A stretch of DNA of 64,000 nucleotides from Streptomyces sp. 2131.1 (GTDB taxonomy: Bacteria > Actinomycetota > Actinomycetes > Streptomycetales > Streptomycetaceae), in the NCBI RefSeq assembly GCF_900105515.1, contig NZ_FNSY01000001.1, positions 1,054,001 through 1,118,000 of the forward strand, written 5' to 3'. The notes below the pieces were generated by a model. It searched no databases, was not told the origin of the DNA, and was given only the letters and a program-made list of their open reading frames with translations. Positions 8,086 to 20,000 of this stretch are shown in pieces. Position 1 is the first letter of the stretch; each line of letters starts with the position of its first letter. A program made the translations under genes and the position numbers.

Positions 8086-11000
8086 ATGCCGTCCGACGCG
8101 ACCGTCGCACCCGCTCCGGCCGCCTTCCGGTTGCCGCTCTCGGAGGCCCAGCGCGACATCTGGACGGCCCACACCCTGGACCCCACCGGCCTGAAGTACA
8201 ACGTCGCCGAGTGCCGGGACATCCTCGGCCCGGTCGACCCGGCCCTGATGGGCACCGCCTGGCGCCGCCTCGTCGAGGAGGCGGACGTCATGCGCACCCG
8301 CCGCTTCGAGGACGACGGCGAGCAGGTGTGGCAGGTCATCGACACCGAGCCGGGCGACCGCACCCTGACGTACACGGATGTGAGCGGCGAGGCCGACCCG
8401 GAGAGCGCGGCCTGGGGCGTGGTGGACGCGGCGGTCGGGGCGCCGTTCGACCTGACCGGTGAGTCGCCGGTCCGTTGCGCGCTGATCAAGCTGGCCGAGG
8501 ACCGGTACTTCTACTTCTACGGCTTCCACCACCTGCTCGTGGACGGCGCGAGTGTGTCGATGCTGCTGCACCGGCTGGTCGAGCTGTACGAGCGGGCGGC
8601 CGCCGGTGAGCCGTGGGGCGACTCTCCGTTCGGCCGGCTGGCGGACCTGCACGCCGAGGACGCCGCCTACCGGCTTTCCGAGCAGGCCGCCGCCGAACGG
8701 GCCGTGTGGCGCGAGCACTTGAGCGGTGCGCCGGAGGCGGCGTCGAGTCTCGTCCGGGGTGCCGGCCGGGCGACGCCGTCCCGGGGCGCACTGCCCTTCG
8801 CACGGCGTACGGTCCTGATTCCGGCGGAGGACGCGGACCGGCTGCGTACGGTCGCGCGGTCCGAGCGGGTCTCGTGGCCGGTGCTGACGGTCGCCCTGTT
8901 CACGGTGTACCTGCACCGGGTGACGGCCCAGGACGAGCTGATGGTAGCCCTGCCGGTGGCGGGCCGGACCACGAGGACCGCACGCAGCACGCCCGGCATG
9001 GCGTCGAACGTCGTCCCGCTGCGGCTGCGGGTGGGCGCCGACGACACGCTGCGCACCCTGGTGCGTGCGGTGTCCGCCGAGGTGAAGCACGGTCTGCGCC
9101 ACCAGCTGACCCGCTACGAGGACCTGCGAAGGGACGCCGGCACGCTCACCGGAGGCCGCCGGCTGACGGGGCCCGTGCTCAACATCATGGGCTTCAACGC
9201 GGACTTGACCGTCTGCGGCCACCCCACGGTCAACCACAACGTGAGCAACGGCCCGGTGGACGACCTCAGCGTCGCGGTGTACGACCTGGGCGCGGCGGAC
9301 GGCCTGCGGATCGACTTCGACACACCGGTGGACGGCGTCGACGCCGAGGCGGTCGCCGCACACCAGGACCGCTTCGCCGCGTTCCTCACCACTTCCCTGG
9401 ATGCGGAGGCGCCGGCTGATCGAAGCGTCGCCGAGCTGGAGGTGCTGTCGCGGGGCGAGCGGGAGTTGCTGCTCGGGTCGTGGGCCGGGGCGGTGGCCGA
9501 ACGGGACGATGTGTCGCTGGTGGCCCGGTTCGAGGAGCAGGTCGAGCGGTTCCCGGATGCCGTCGCGCTGATAGACGGGGAGCAGACGTTCACGTACGCG
9601 GAGCTGAACGCGACCGCCAATCGGTGGGCGCGAGTGCTGCGTTCACGGGGTCTGGGCCGTGGGCGGCTGGCGGGGATTCTGCTGGAGCGCGACGCCACCT
9701 TCGCTGCCGCGCTCATCGCCGTACTGAAGACCGGCGCCGGACATGTGCTGCTCGACCCCGACTTCCCGGACGAGCGGCTGCGGTCGGCGGCCGACGAGGC
9801 CTCGATCAGCCACCTGGTCACGCGTGTCGGGTCGGCGGACCGCCTCGCGGGTGCCTGGACCACCTGCACCGAAGGTCCGGACGACGTGTCGGGCCAGAGC
9901 TCCGGCAACCTCGACGTGCCGATCGGTGGCGACGACCTCGCGTGCGTGATGTTCACCTCGGGATCCACGGGGCGGCCGAAGGGCATCGTCTCCTCGCACC
10001 GCAACCTCGTATCGACCCTGGTGGGGCAGACGTATCTGCCGACCGGCCCGGACGAGGTGTTCCTCCAGTCCTCGCCGGTGTCCTGGGACGCCTTCAGCCT
10101 GGAGTTCTGGGGCCCGCTGCTGCACGGTGCGCGCGTCGTGCTCCAGCCGGGGCAGAAGCCGGAACCGTCGCTCATCGCGGAGCTGGCGCCCAGGCATCGC
10201 GTGACTACCCTTCTGCTCTCGGCCAGCCTCTTCAACTACCTCACCGACGAACACCCCGAGACGTTCGCGTCCGTCACGACCGCGTACACCGTGGGTGAGG
10301 CTGCGTCCCCCGTCCACGTACACAAGCTCCAGACCGCACACCCGGGCATCAGGGTGATGAACGGCTACGGCCCGGCGGAGGCGATGATCTACGCCACCAC
10401 CCACACCATCGAGCCGAGCGACCAGCCGCACACCGTCATTCCCATCGGCACACCGCTGGTCAACAAGCCGCTGTACGTGCTCGACACGGCCCTGCGCCTG
10501 TGCCCGCCGGGTGCGACCGGTGAGCTGTACGTGTCCGGTGACGGCCTCGCCCACGGCTACCTCAACCGCGCCGATCTCACCGCCACGCACTTCGTACCCA
10601 ACCCCTACGGGCCTGCCGGCAGCCGCCTCTACCGCACCGGCGACCTCGCCCACTTCGACCGCCACGGCCACCTCCACTACGAAGGCCGAGCGGACCAGCA
10701 GATCAAGATCCGCGGCTTCCGCATCGAACCCGCGGAAGTCGAAACCGTTCTCCTCACCCACCCGCAGGTCACCCAGGCCGTCGTCACCAAACACCACGAC
10801 CAGCTCTCCGCGTACATCGTCACCACCACCGACATCGCCGGGCTCCGACGCCACCTGGTCGACCGCCTCCCCGAACACCTCGTCCCCGCCTACCTCACCC
10901 CGCTCGACCGGTTCCCCCTCACCGCGAACGGGAAGATCGACAAGCGCGCGCTGCCCGAGCCGACAGCGGTCTCGACAGGTGGTCGCGCCCCGCGCACCGT

Positions 11001-14000
11001 GCTGGAGGAGACCCTGACAGGCCTCTTCACCAGCACGCTCGGTGTGCCCGGCACCCTGACGATCGACGACGACTTCTTTCACCACGGCGGGCACTCGATC
11101 CGCGCCGCCCGCCTCACCAACCGGATCGCCCAGGCGCTGGGCGTACGGCTGACGATCCGGGATGTGTTCGAGAACCCGACCGTGGCACGGCTCGCGGAGA
11201 AGGTGAGCACGGAGAAGGGCCTGCCCGCGCTGCCTCCGCTGTCCGCAGATGAGAGCTCGGGCGAGGGCTCGGCCCCGATGTCGTTCGCCCAGCGGCGGCT
11301 GTGGCTGCTGGCGGATCTGGAGGGCGGCAGCACCGCGTACAACGTGCCGATGGCCGTACGACTGACCGGCCCCCTCGACGCGGATGCCCTGGGGGCCGCG
11401 CTCAACGACGTTGTCGAGCGGCACGCTCCCCTGCGGACCCTGTACGAGACGGTCGACGGCGAACCACGGCAGCGTGTCCTTCCGGCCGCCGAAGCGCGGG
11501 TGGTCGTGGACCGCCGCGAGGTGAACGCGGAGGAGCTGGACGGCGCACTGGCCGAGGCCGGCCGTCACACCTTCGACCTCCGTAGTGAACTCCCCATCGC
11601 CGTGACCCTGTTCCGGCTCGACGAGGCAGTGCACCACCTGGTCATCGTGCTGCACCACATCGCCACGGACGGCCGGTCGAGCGAGGTGTACGTCACGGAC
11701 CTGGCCCGTGCGTACGAAGCGCGGGTCGCGGGTGCCGAAGGCCCGGTCCTGGAGCAGCTGTCCGTGCAGTACGCGGACTACGCGGTCTGGCAGCAGAGGG
11801 CGTTGGGCTCGCCCGACGATGCGGACAGCGTGCTCGCTCGGGAACTCGACTACTGGCGGGGGGCGTTGGCCGGGCTGCCGGAGGAGCACAGTCTGAACCT
11901 GGACCGCCCGCGCCCCGCACGGGCCTCGCACCGGGGCGGTCAGGTCGACGTCGAGCTGGGCGACGACCTGTTCGCCCGTATCGGTGAGCTGGCCCGTGCC
12001 GAGGGGTGCACGCCGTTCATGGTGGTGCACGCGGCACTCGTCGCAGCGCTGACCCGGCTGGGGGCCGGCACCGATCTGGCCATCGGCACCCCGGTCGCCG
12101 GCCGCACCGACGAAGCACTCCGCGACCTCGTCGGATTCTTCGTCAACACCCTCGTCCTGCGCACAAGTGCGGACGGCGACCCCACCTTCCGAGAACTCCT
12201 CGGCCGGGTCCGGACCGCCGACCTGGACGCCTTCGCCCACCAGGACGCACCCTTCGACCTCGTCCTGGACGCCCTCAACCCCACCCGCACTCTCTCCCGC
12301 CACCCGCTCTTCCAGATCTGCCTCACCCTGGAGACCGGCACGCCCGTGCTCGCGCTGGCCGGGGTGCGCCCGGAAGCCGTGCGGACGTTTGCCAACGGAT
12401 CGGCCAAGTTCGACCTGGAGTTCCTGCTCCGTTGCGACGACGGCGAGGGGCTGCGAGGTCTGGTCGTCTTCGCGGAGGACGTGTTCGACCACGCCACTGT
12501 CCAGCGCATGGTGAACGTGCTGGGCGAGGTACTGCGCCAGGTGCTGGCCGCCCCGGAGACACGCATCGGTGAGGTGGAGGTGCTGTCGGAGGACGAGCGG
12601 GGGTTGCTGCTCGGGTCGTGGGCCGGGGCGGTGGCCGAACGGGACGATGTGTCGCTGGTGGCCCGGTTCGAGGAGCAGGTCGGACGGTTCCCGGATGCCG
12701 TCGCGCTGATCGATGGCGAGCGCAGCTTCACATACGCGGAGCTGAACGCCACCGCCAACCGCTGGGCCAGGGAGTTGCGTTCGCAGGGTCTCGGCCGTGG
12801 TGACCTGGCCGGCATCCTCTTGGAGCGCGACGCCACCTTCGCCGCCGCGCTCATCGCCGTACTGAAGACCGGCGCCGGACATGTGCTGCTCGACCCCGAC
12901 TTCCCGGACGAGCGGCTGCGGTCGGCGGCCGACGAGGCCTCGATCAGCCACCTGGTCACGCGCGCCGGGCTGGCCGGCCGGCTGCCGGGTGCCTGGACCA
13001 CCTGCACCGAAGGCCCGGACGAGGTGGCCCGCCACGACACGGGCAACCTCGGTGTGCCGATCCAGGGCGACGACCTCGCGTGCGTGATGTTCACCTCGGG
13101 ATCCACGGGGCGGCCGAAGGGCATCGTCTCCTCGCACCGCAACCTCGTATCGACCCTGGTGGGCCAGACCTACCTCCCGACCAGTCCGGACGAGGTGTTC
13201 CTCCAGTCCTCGCCGGTGTCCTGGGACGCCTTCAGCCTGGAGTTCTGGGGCCCGCTGCTGCACGGTGCGCGCGTCGTACTCCAGCCGGGGCAGAAGCCGG
13301 AACCGTCGCTCATCGCGGAGCTGGCGCCCAGGCATCGCGTGACTACCCTTCTGCTCTCGGCCAGCCTCTTCAACTACCTCACCGACGAACACCCCGAGAC
13401 GTTCGCGTCCGTCACGACCGCGTACACCGTGGGTGAGGCTGCGTCCCCCGTCCACGTACACAAGCTCCAGACCGCACACCCGGGCATCAGGGTGATGAAC
13501 GGCTACGGCCCGGCGGAGGCGATGATCTACGCCACCACCCACACCATCGAGCCGAGCGACCAGCCGCACACCGTCATTCCCATCGGCACACCGCTGGTCA
13601 ACAAGCCGCTGTACGTGCTCGACACGGCCCTGCGCCTGTGCCCGCCGGGTGCGACCGGTGAGCTGTACGTGTCCGGTGACGGCCTCGCCCACGGCTACCT
13701 CAACCGCGCCGATCTCACCGCCACGCACTTCGTACCCAACCCCTACGGGCCTGCCGGCAGCCGCCTCTACCGCACCGGCGACCTCGCCCACTTCGACCGC
13801 CACGGCCACCTCCACTACGAAGGCCGAGCGGACCAGCAGATCAAGATCCGCGGCTTCCGCATCGAACCCGCCGAGGTGGAGACCGCCCTTCTCGCACACA
13901 CTGGTGTCACGCAGGCCGTCGTGACCAAGCACCACGACCAGCTCTCCGCCTACGTCGTCACCACCGCCGACACGGCCGAGCTCCGACGCCACCTGGTGGA

Positions 14001-17000
14001 CCGCCTCCCCGAACACCTCGTCCCCGCCTACCTCACCCCGCTCGACCGGCTGCCCCTCACCGCGAACGGGAAGATCGACAAGCGCGCGCTGCCCGAGCCG
14101 GTCGCGGTGGTGAGCAGCGAGCGTGCGCCGCAGAGCCAGCTCGAAGAGGTCGCGGTTGCGCTTTTCGGCAGGGTTCTGCGCACCCAGGGGCCCGTGGGCG
14201 TCGAGGACAGCTTCTTCGCCCACGGCGGGCATTCTCTGCTCGCGGCCCGCCTCACCAATCACGTCGCCGAGGTCCTGGGCGTACGGCTGACGATCCGGGA
14301 CGTGTTCCAGCACCCGACGCCCGCGCGCCTCGCCCAGCACATCGCCTCGTTGAAGGGGCGGCCCGCGCTGCCGTCCCCGGTCGCCGGTGAGGCAGGCGAC
14401 GGCTCCGACAGCCCGGTCTCGTTCGCCCAGCGGCGACTGTGGCTGCTGGCCGAACTGGACGGCGGAAGCACCGCGTACAACGTGCCGATGGCCGTGGGAC
14501 TGGACTGCCCGCTCGACGTCGACGCGCTCGAAGCCGCACTCAACGACGTCGTCGCACGCCACGCTCCCCTGCGGACCGTGTTCGCGAGCGTCGGCGGCGA
14601 GCCGAGGCAGCTCGTCCGGCCGGCCGCGCAGGCCCGCGTCACCGTCGAGCGGCGGACGTCCACGCCGGAGTCGCTGGACGGCGACCTGGACGCGGCCACC
14701 CGGCACCGTTTCGACCTCAGGACGGAGAACCCGCTCCGGGCCACTCTCTTCGAAGGGGGTGACGGCCACACCGTCCTCTTCCTGCTCTTCCACCACATCG
14801 CGACGGACGGCCGCTCCGCCGGCGTGTTCTTCGACGACCTGTCACGGGCGTACGCGGCCCGGAGCGCCGGTGCGGACGCGAGCGTGCTGGAGCCGCTGCC
14901 GGTGCGGTACGCGGACTACGCGGTCTGGCAGCAGCGGGTGTTGGGCTCGCCGGACGACGCGGAGAGCGCCCTCGCTCAGGAACTGGACTTCTGGCAGGGC
15001 GTCTTGGCGGACCTGCCGGAGGAGCACGGGCTGAGCCTCGACCGCCCCCGGCCGGCGGTCGCCTCGCACCGGGGTGGTCAGGTCGAAGTCGCCCTCGGCG
15101 AAGACCTGTTCGAGCGCGTCGGTGAGCTGGCCCGCGCCGTGGGATGCACGCCGTTCATGGTGGTGCACGCGGCACTCGTCGCAGCGCTGACCCGGCTGGG
15201 GGCCGGCACCGATCTGGCCATCGGCACCCCGGTCGCCGGCCGCACCGACGAAGCACTCCGCGACCTCGTCGGATTCTTCGTCAACACCCTCGTCCTGCGC
15301 ACAAGTGCGGACGGCGATCCCACCTTCCGCGAGCTGTTGGAGCGCGTCCGCGCCACCGACCTGGACGCCTTCGCCCACCAGGACGCACCCTTCGACCTCG
15401 TCCTGGACGCCCTCAACCCCACCCGCAGCCTTTCCCGCCACCCGCTCTTCCAGATCTGCCTCACCCTGGAGGCAGGGGAGGCTCCGGCGCTGGACCTGGG
15501 CGCCGGCGGTACGGCCGAGGTGCGCGGGCTGACCAACGGATCGGCCAAGTTCGACCTGGAGTTCCTGCTCCGCTCCGACGACAGCCGCCGCCTGCACGGT
15601 GCGGTGGTCTTCGCGGAGGACCTGTTCGACCACGTCACCGTGGAACGCATGGTGACCGTCCTGGACGAGGTGCTGCGCCAGGCGGTGGCCGACCCGGAGG
15701 TACGGCTCGGCGCGCTGGAGGTGGTGTCGGAGGGAGAGCGGGAGTTGCTGCTCGGGCCGTGGGCCGGGACCACGGTCGCCATCGACGACACGTCGCTGGT
15801 CGCACGCTTCGAGGACCAGGTCACCCGCGCCCCGGACGCCGTCGCCCTCATCGACGGCGAGCAGCGGATCACGTACGCGGAGCTGAACGCCACCGCCAAC
15901 CGGTGGGCGCATGAACTGCGTGCGCGCGGCCTGGGCCGGGGCGACCTGGCCGGCGTCCTCCTGGAGCGCAACGCCACCTTCGCGGCCGCCGTGATCGCGG
16001 TGGTCAAGGCCGGGGCCGGTTACACCCTGCTCGACCCGGACTTCCCGGACGAGCGCCTGCGGGCCGCCGCGCACGACTCGGGCATCACCCTGCTCCTCAC
16101 GGACGACGCCCTCGGGCCGCGCGTGGAGGGACCCTGGGCCGTTGTCTCCTGCTCCGGCGGGGCGTCGGCGGACGGGGTGGACGGCAACCCGGGTGTGCCG
16201 GTCCTTGGTGACGACGTGGCGTGCGTGATGTTCACCTCCGGGTCCACCGGACGGCCCAAGGGCATCCTGTCCTCGCACCGCAACCTCGTCTCCACCGTCA
16301 CCGCGCAGACGTACGGCACCTTCGGGCCGGGCGAGGTCTTCCTCCAGTGCTCACCGGTCTCCTGGGACGCCTTCAGCCTCGAATTCTGGGGCGCGCTCCT
16401 CCACGGCGGCACCACCGTCCTCCAGCCCGGCCAGAAGCCGGAACCCGCCCTCATCGCGGAACTCTCCCGCCGGCACGGCGTCACCATGCTCCAGCTCTCC
16501 GCGAGCCTCTTCAACTACCTCACCGACGAACACCCCGAGGCGTTCGAGACCGTCGCCGTCGCTTACACGGGAGGAGAAGCCGCCTCCCCCACCCACGTAC
16601 ACCGCCTCCAGCAACTCTCACCCCACACCACCGTCGCCAACGGCTACGGCCCCGCCGAATCCATGGGCTTCACCACCACCCACACCATCACGGCGACACC
16701 TGAACCCCACCCGACCATCCCCATCGGCACACCTCTCACCAACAAGGGCGCCTACATCCTCGACGCCACCCTCCAGCCCGTGCCCCCCGGCGTGACCGGA
16801 CACCTCTACCTCACCGGCCACGGCCTCGCCCACGGCTACCTCAACCGACCCGACCTCACCGCCACCACCTTCATCCCCAACCCCTACGGAACACCCGGCA
16901 CACGCCTCTACCGCACCGGCGACCTCGCCCACTTCGATCGTGACGGGCAACTGCACTACGAGGGCCGAGCGGACCAGCAGATCAAGATCCGGGGCTTCCG

Positions 17001-20000
17001 GATCGAGCCGGCCGAGATCGAAGCCGCTCTCCTCACCCACCCCCACATCACCCAGGCCACCGTCACCACCCACCACGACCAGCTCTCCGCCTACGTGGTC
17101 CTCGACTCCGACACGGTGCCCCTGGAGGACGCGCGCCGTCACCTCGCCGACCGGCTCCCCGAGCACATGGTCCCCGCCCACCTCACCGTCCTCGACCGGC
17201 TCCCGCTCACGCCCAACGGGAAGATCGACCGGCGCGCCCTCCCGGAGCCGGCGGCCGTGGTGTCCGAGGGGCGAGCGCCGCAGAGCCAGCTGGAAGAGGT
17301 CACGGTCGCTCTGTTCAGCAAGGTTCTCGGCACCCCGGGGCCGGTCGGCGTCGAGGACAGCTTCTTCGCGCACGGCGGGCACTCCCTGCTGGCCGCCCGC
17401 CTCACCAACCACCTCGCGGAGATCCTGGGCATCCGGTTGACCATCCGGGACGTGTTCCAGCACCCGACGCCCGCACGCCTCGCCCAGCACATCAGCACCC
17501 TCGGCGGACGGCCCGCGCTCCCGCCGCTCACCCCGGGTGCCTGGGCGGGCGAGGGCGACGCGCCGGTGTCCTTCGCCCAGCGCCGCCTGTGGCTGCTGGC
17601 CGAACTGGACGGCGGCAGCGCCGCGTACAACGTGCCGATGGCCGTACGACTGACCGGCCCCCTGGACACCGGGCTGCTCGAAGCCGCGCTGCACGACGTG
17701 GTCGCACGGCACACCCCGCTGCGGACCGTGTTCACCACGATTGACGGCGAGCCCCGCCAGCGCGTCCTTCCCGTCGCGGAGGCCCATGTGCCGGTCGAGC
17801 ACCACGAGGTGACCGCCGACGAGCTGGACGGGGCGATGGCCCACGCCGCACGCCACGTCTTCGATCTGCGGAGCGAACTCCCTGTACGCGCCTCGCTGTT
17901 CGAGGTCGGTGACGGCTCCTGGGTGTTCTTCCTCCTGGTGCACCACATCGCCACGGACGGCCGGTCCACCGGTGTGTTCTTCGACGACCTGTCACGGGCG
18001 TACGCGGCCCGGAGCGCGGGTGCGGACGCGAATGTGCTGGAACCACTGCCGGTGCGGTATGCGGACTACGCGGTGTGGCAGCAGCGCGTGCTGGGCGCCC
18101 CCGACGACCCGGACAGCGTGCTCGCGCAAGAGCTGGCCTTCTGGCACAAGACCCTGGAGGGGCTCCCCGAGGAGCACGCCCTGAACCTGGACCGCCCACG
18201 CCCCGCACGGGCCTCGCACCGGGGCGGTCAGGTCGAAGTCACCCTTGATGAGGACCTGTTCGACCGCGTCGGTGAGCTGGCCCGCGCCGAGGGATGCACG
18301 CCGTTCATGGTCGTCCACGCGGCACTCGCCACCGCCCTCACCCGGCTCGGCGCCGGCACCGATCTGGCCATCGGCACCCCGGTCGCCGGCCGCACCGACG
18401 AAGCACTCCGCGACCTCGTCGGCTTCTTCGTCAACACCCTCGTCCTGCGCACCCACACCGACGGCGACCCCACCTTCCGCGAACTCCTCGGCCGCGTCCG
18501 GACCGCCGACCTCGATGCCTTCGCCCACCAGGACGCACCCTTCGACCTCGTCCTCGACGCGCTCAACCCCACCCGCACCCTCTCCCGCCACCCCCTCTTC
18601 CAGATCTGCCTCACCCTGGAATCCGGAGGCGTACCGGAGCTGCGGCTCGGGGGCACCCGGGCCACCGCGATCCCCGAGGTCACGAGCGGGGCAGCCAAGT
18701 TCGACCTGGAGTTCCTGTTCCGGACGGCGGACGGCCAGGGGATGCACGGCACGGTCCTCTTCGCGGAGGACCTGTTCGACCGGCCCACCGTCCAGCGCAT
18801 GGTCGACGTGCTCGCCACGGTCCTGCGCCAGGCGCTGGCCGATCCCGACCTGCGTCTCGGTGAGCTGGAGGTGTTGTCGGAGGACGAGCGGAAGCTGCTG
18901 CTCGGGCCCTGGGCCGGAACGACCGCCCCCATCGACGACACCTCACTGGTCGAACGGTTCGAGGACCAGGTCACCCGCACCCCGGAGGCCGTCGCCCTCA
19001 TCGACGGCGAGCAGCGCATCACGTACGGCGAACTCAACGCGACCGCCAACCGCTGGGCGCGCCGGCTGCGTGAGCGCGGACTCGGCCGGGGCGACCTCGC
19101 CGGCATCCTCCTGGAACGCGACGCCACCTTCGCCGCCGCACTCATCGCCGTACTCAAGACCGGCGCCGGGCATGTCCTGCTCGACCCGGACTTCCCGGAC
19201 GATCGGCTGCGGTCGGCGGCGGCCGAGGCCGGTATCAGCCACCTGGTCACACGAGCGGAGCTCGCCGACCGCCTCCCCGGGGCCTGGACCACCTGCACCG
19301 AAGGCCCCGACGACGTGGCGGACCACGACGCGGGCAACCTCGGCACACCGATCCGCACTCAGGACGTGGCGTGCGTGATGTTCACCTCCGGGTCCACCGG
19401 ACGGCCCAAGGGCATCCTGTCCTCGCACCGCAACCTCGTCTCCACCGTCACCGCGCAGACGTACGGCACCTTCGGGCCGGGCGAGGTCTTCCTCCAGTGC
19501 TCACCGGTCTCCTGGGACGCCTTCAGCCTCGAATTCTGGGGCGCGCTCCTCCACGGCGGCACCACCGTCCTCCAGCCCGGCCAGAAGCCGGAACCCGCCC
19601 TCATCGCGGAACTCTCCCGCCGGCACGGCGTCACCATGCTCCAGCTCTCCGCGAGCCTCTTCAACTACCTCACCGACGAACACCCCGAGGCGTTCGAGAC
19701 CGTCGCCGTCGCTTACACGGGAGGAGAGGCCGCCTCCCCCACCCACATACACCGACTCCAGCAACTCTCACCCCACACCACCGTCGCCAACGGCTACGGC
19801 CCCGCCGAATCCATGGGCTTCACCACCACCCACACCATCACGGCGACACCTGAACCCCACCCGACCATCCCCATCGGCACACCTCTCACCAACAAGGGCG
19901 CCTACATCCTCGACGCCACCCTCCAGCCCGTGCCCCCCGGCGTGACCGGACACCTCTACCTCACCGGCCACGGCCTCGCCCACGGCTACCTCAACCGACC

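Noticed and set aside
8086..9500. Siderophore assignment from the EntF-like first condensation domain
   Set aside because: No isochorismate, dihydroxybenzoate, ornithine hydroxylase or siderophore uptake genes lie in the cluster, and the C-domain likeness alone is weak evidence.
9643..14796. A very long open frame on the minus strand inside NRPS-A (and similar ones at 28447-33561 and 24815-28087)
   Set aside because: High-GC codon bias leaves antisense frames open; the translations are low-complexity and match no domain, while the plus strand encodes clear NRPS domains.
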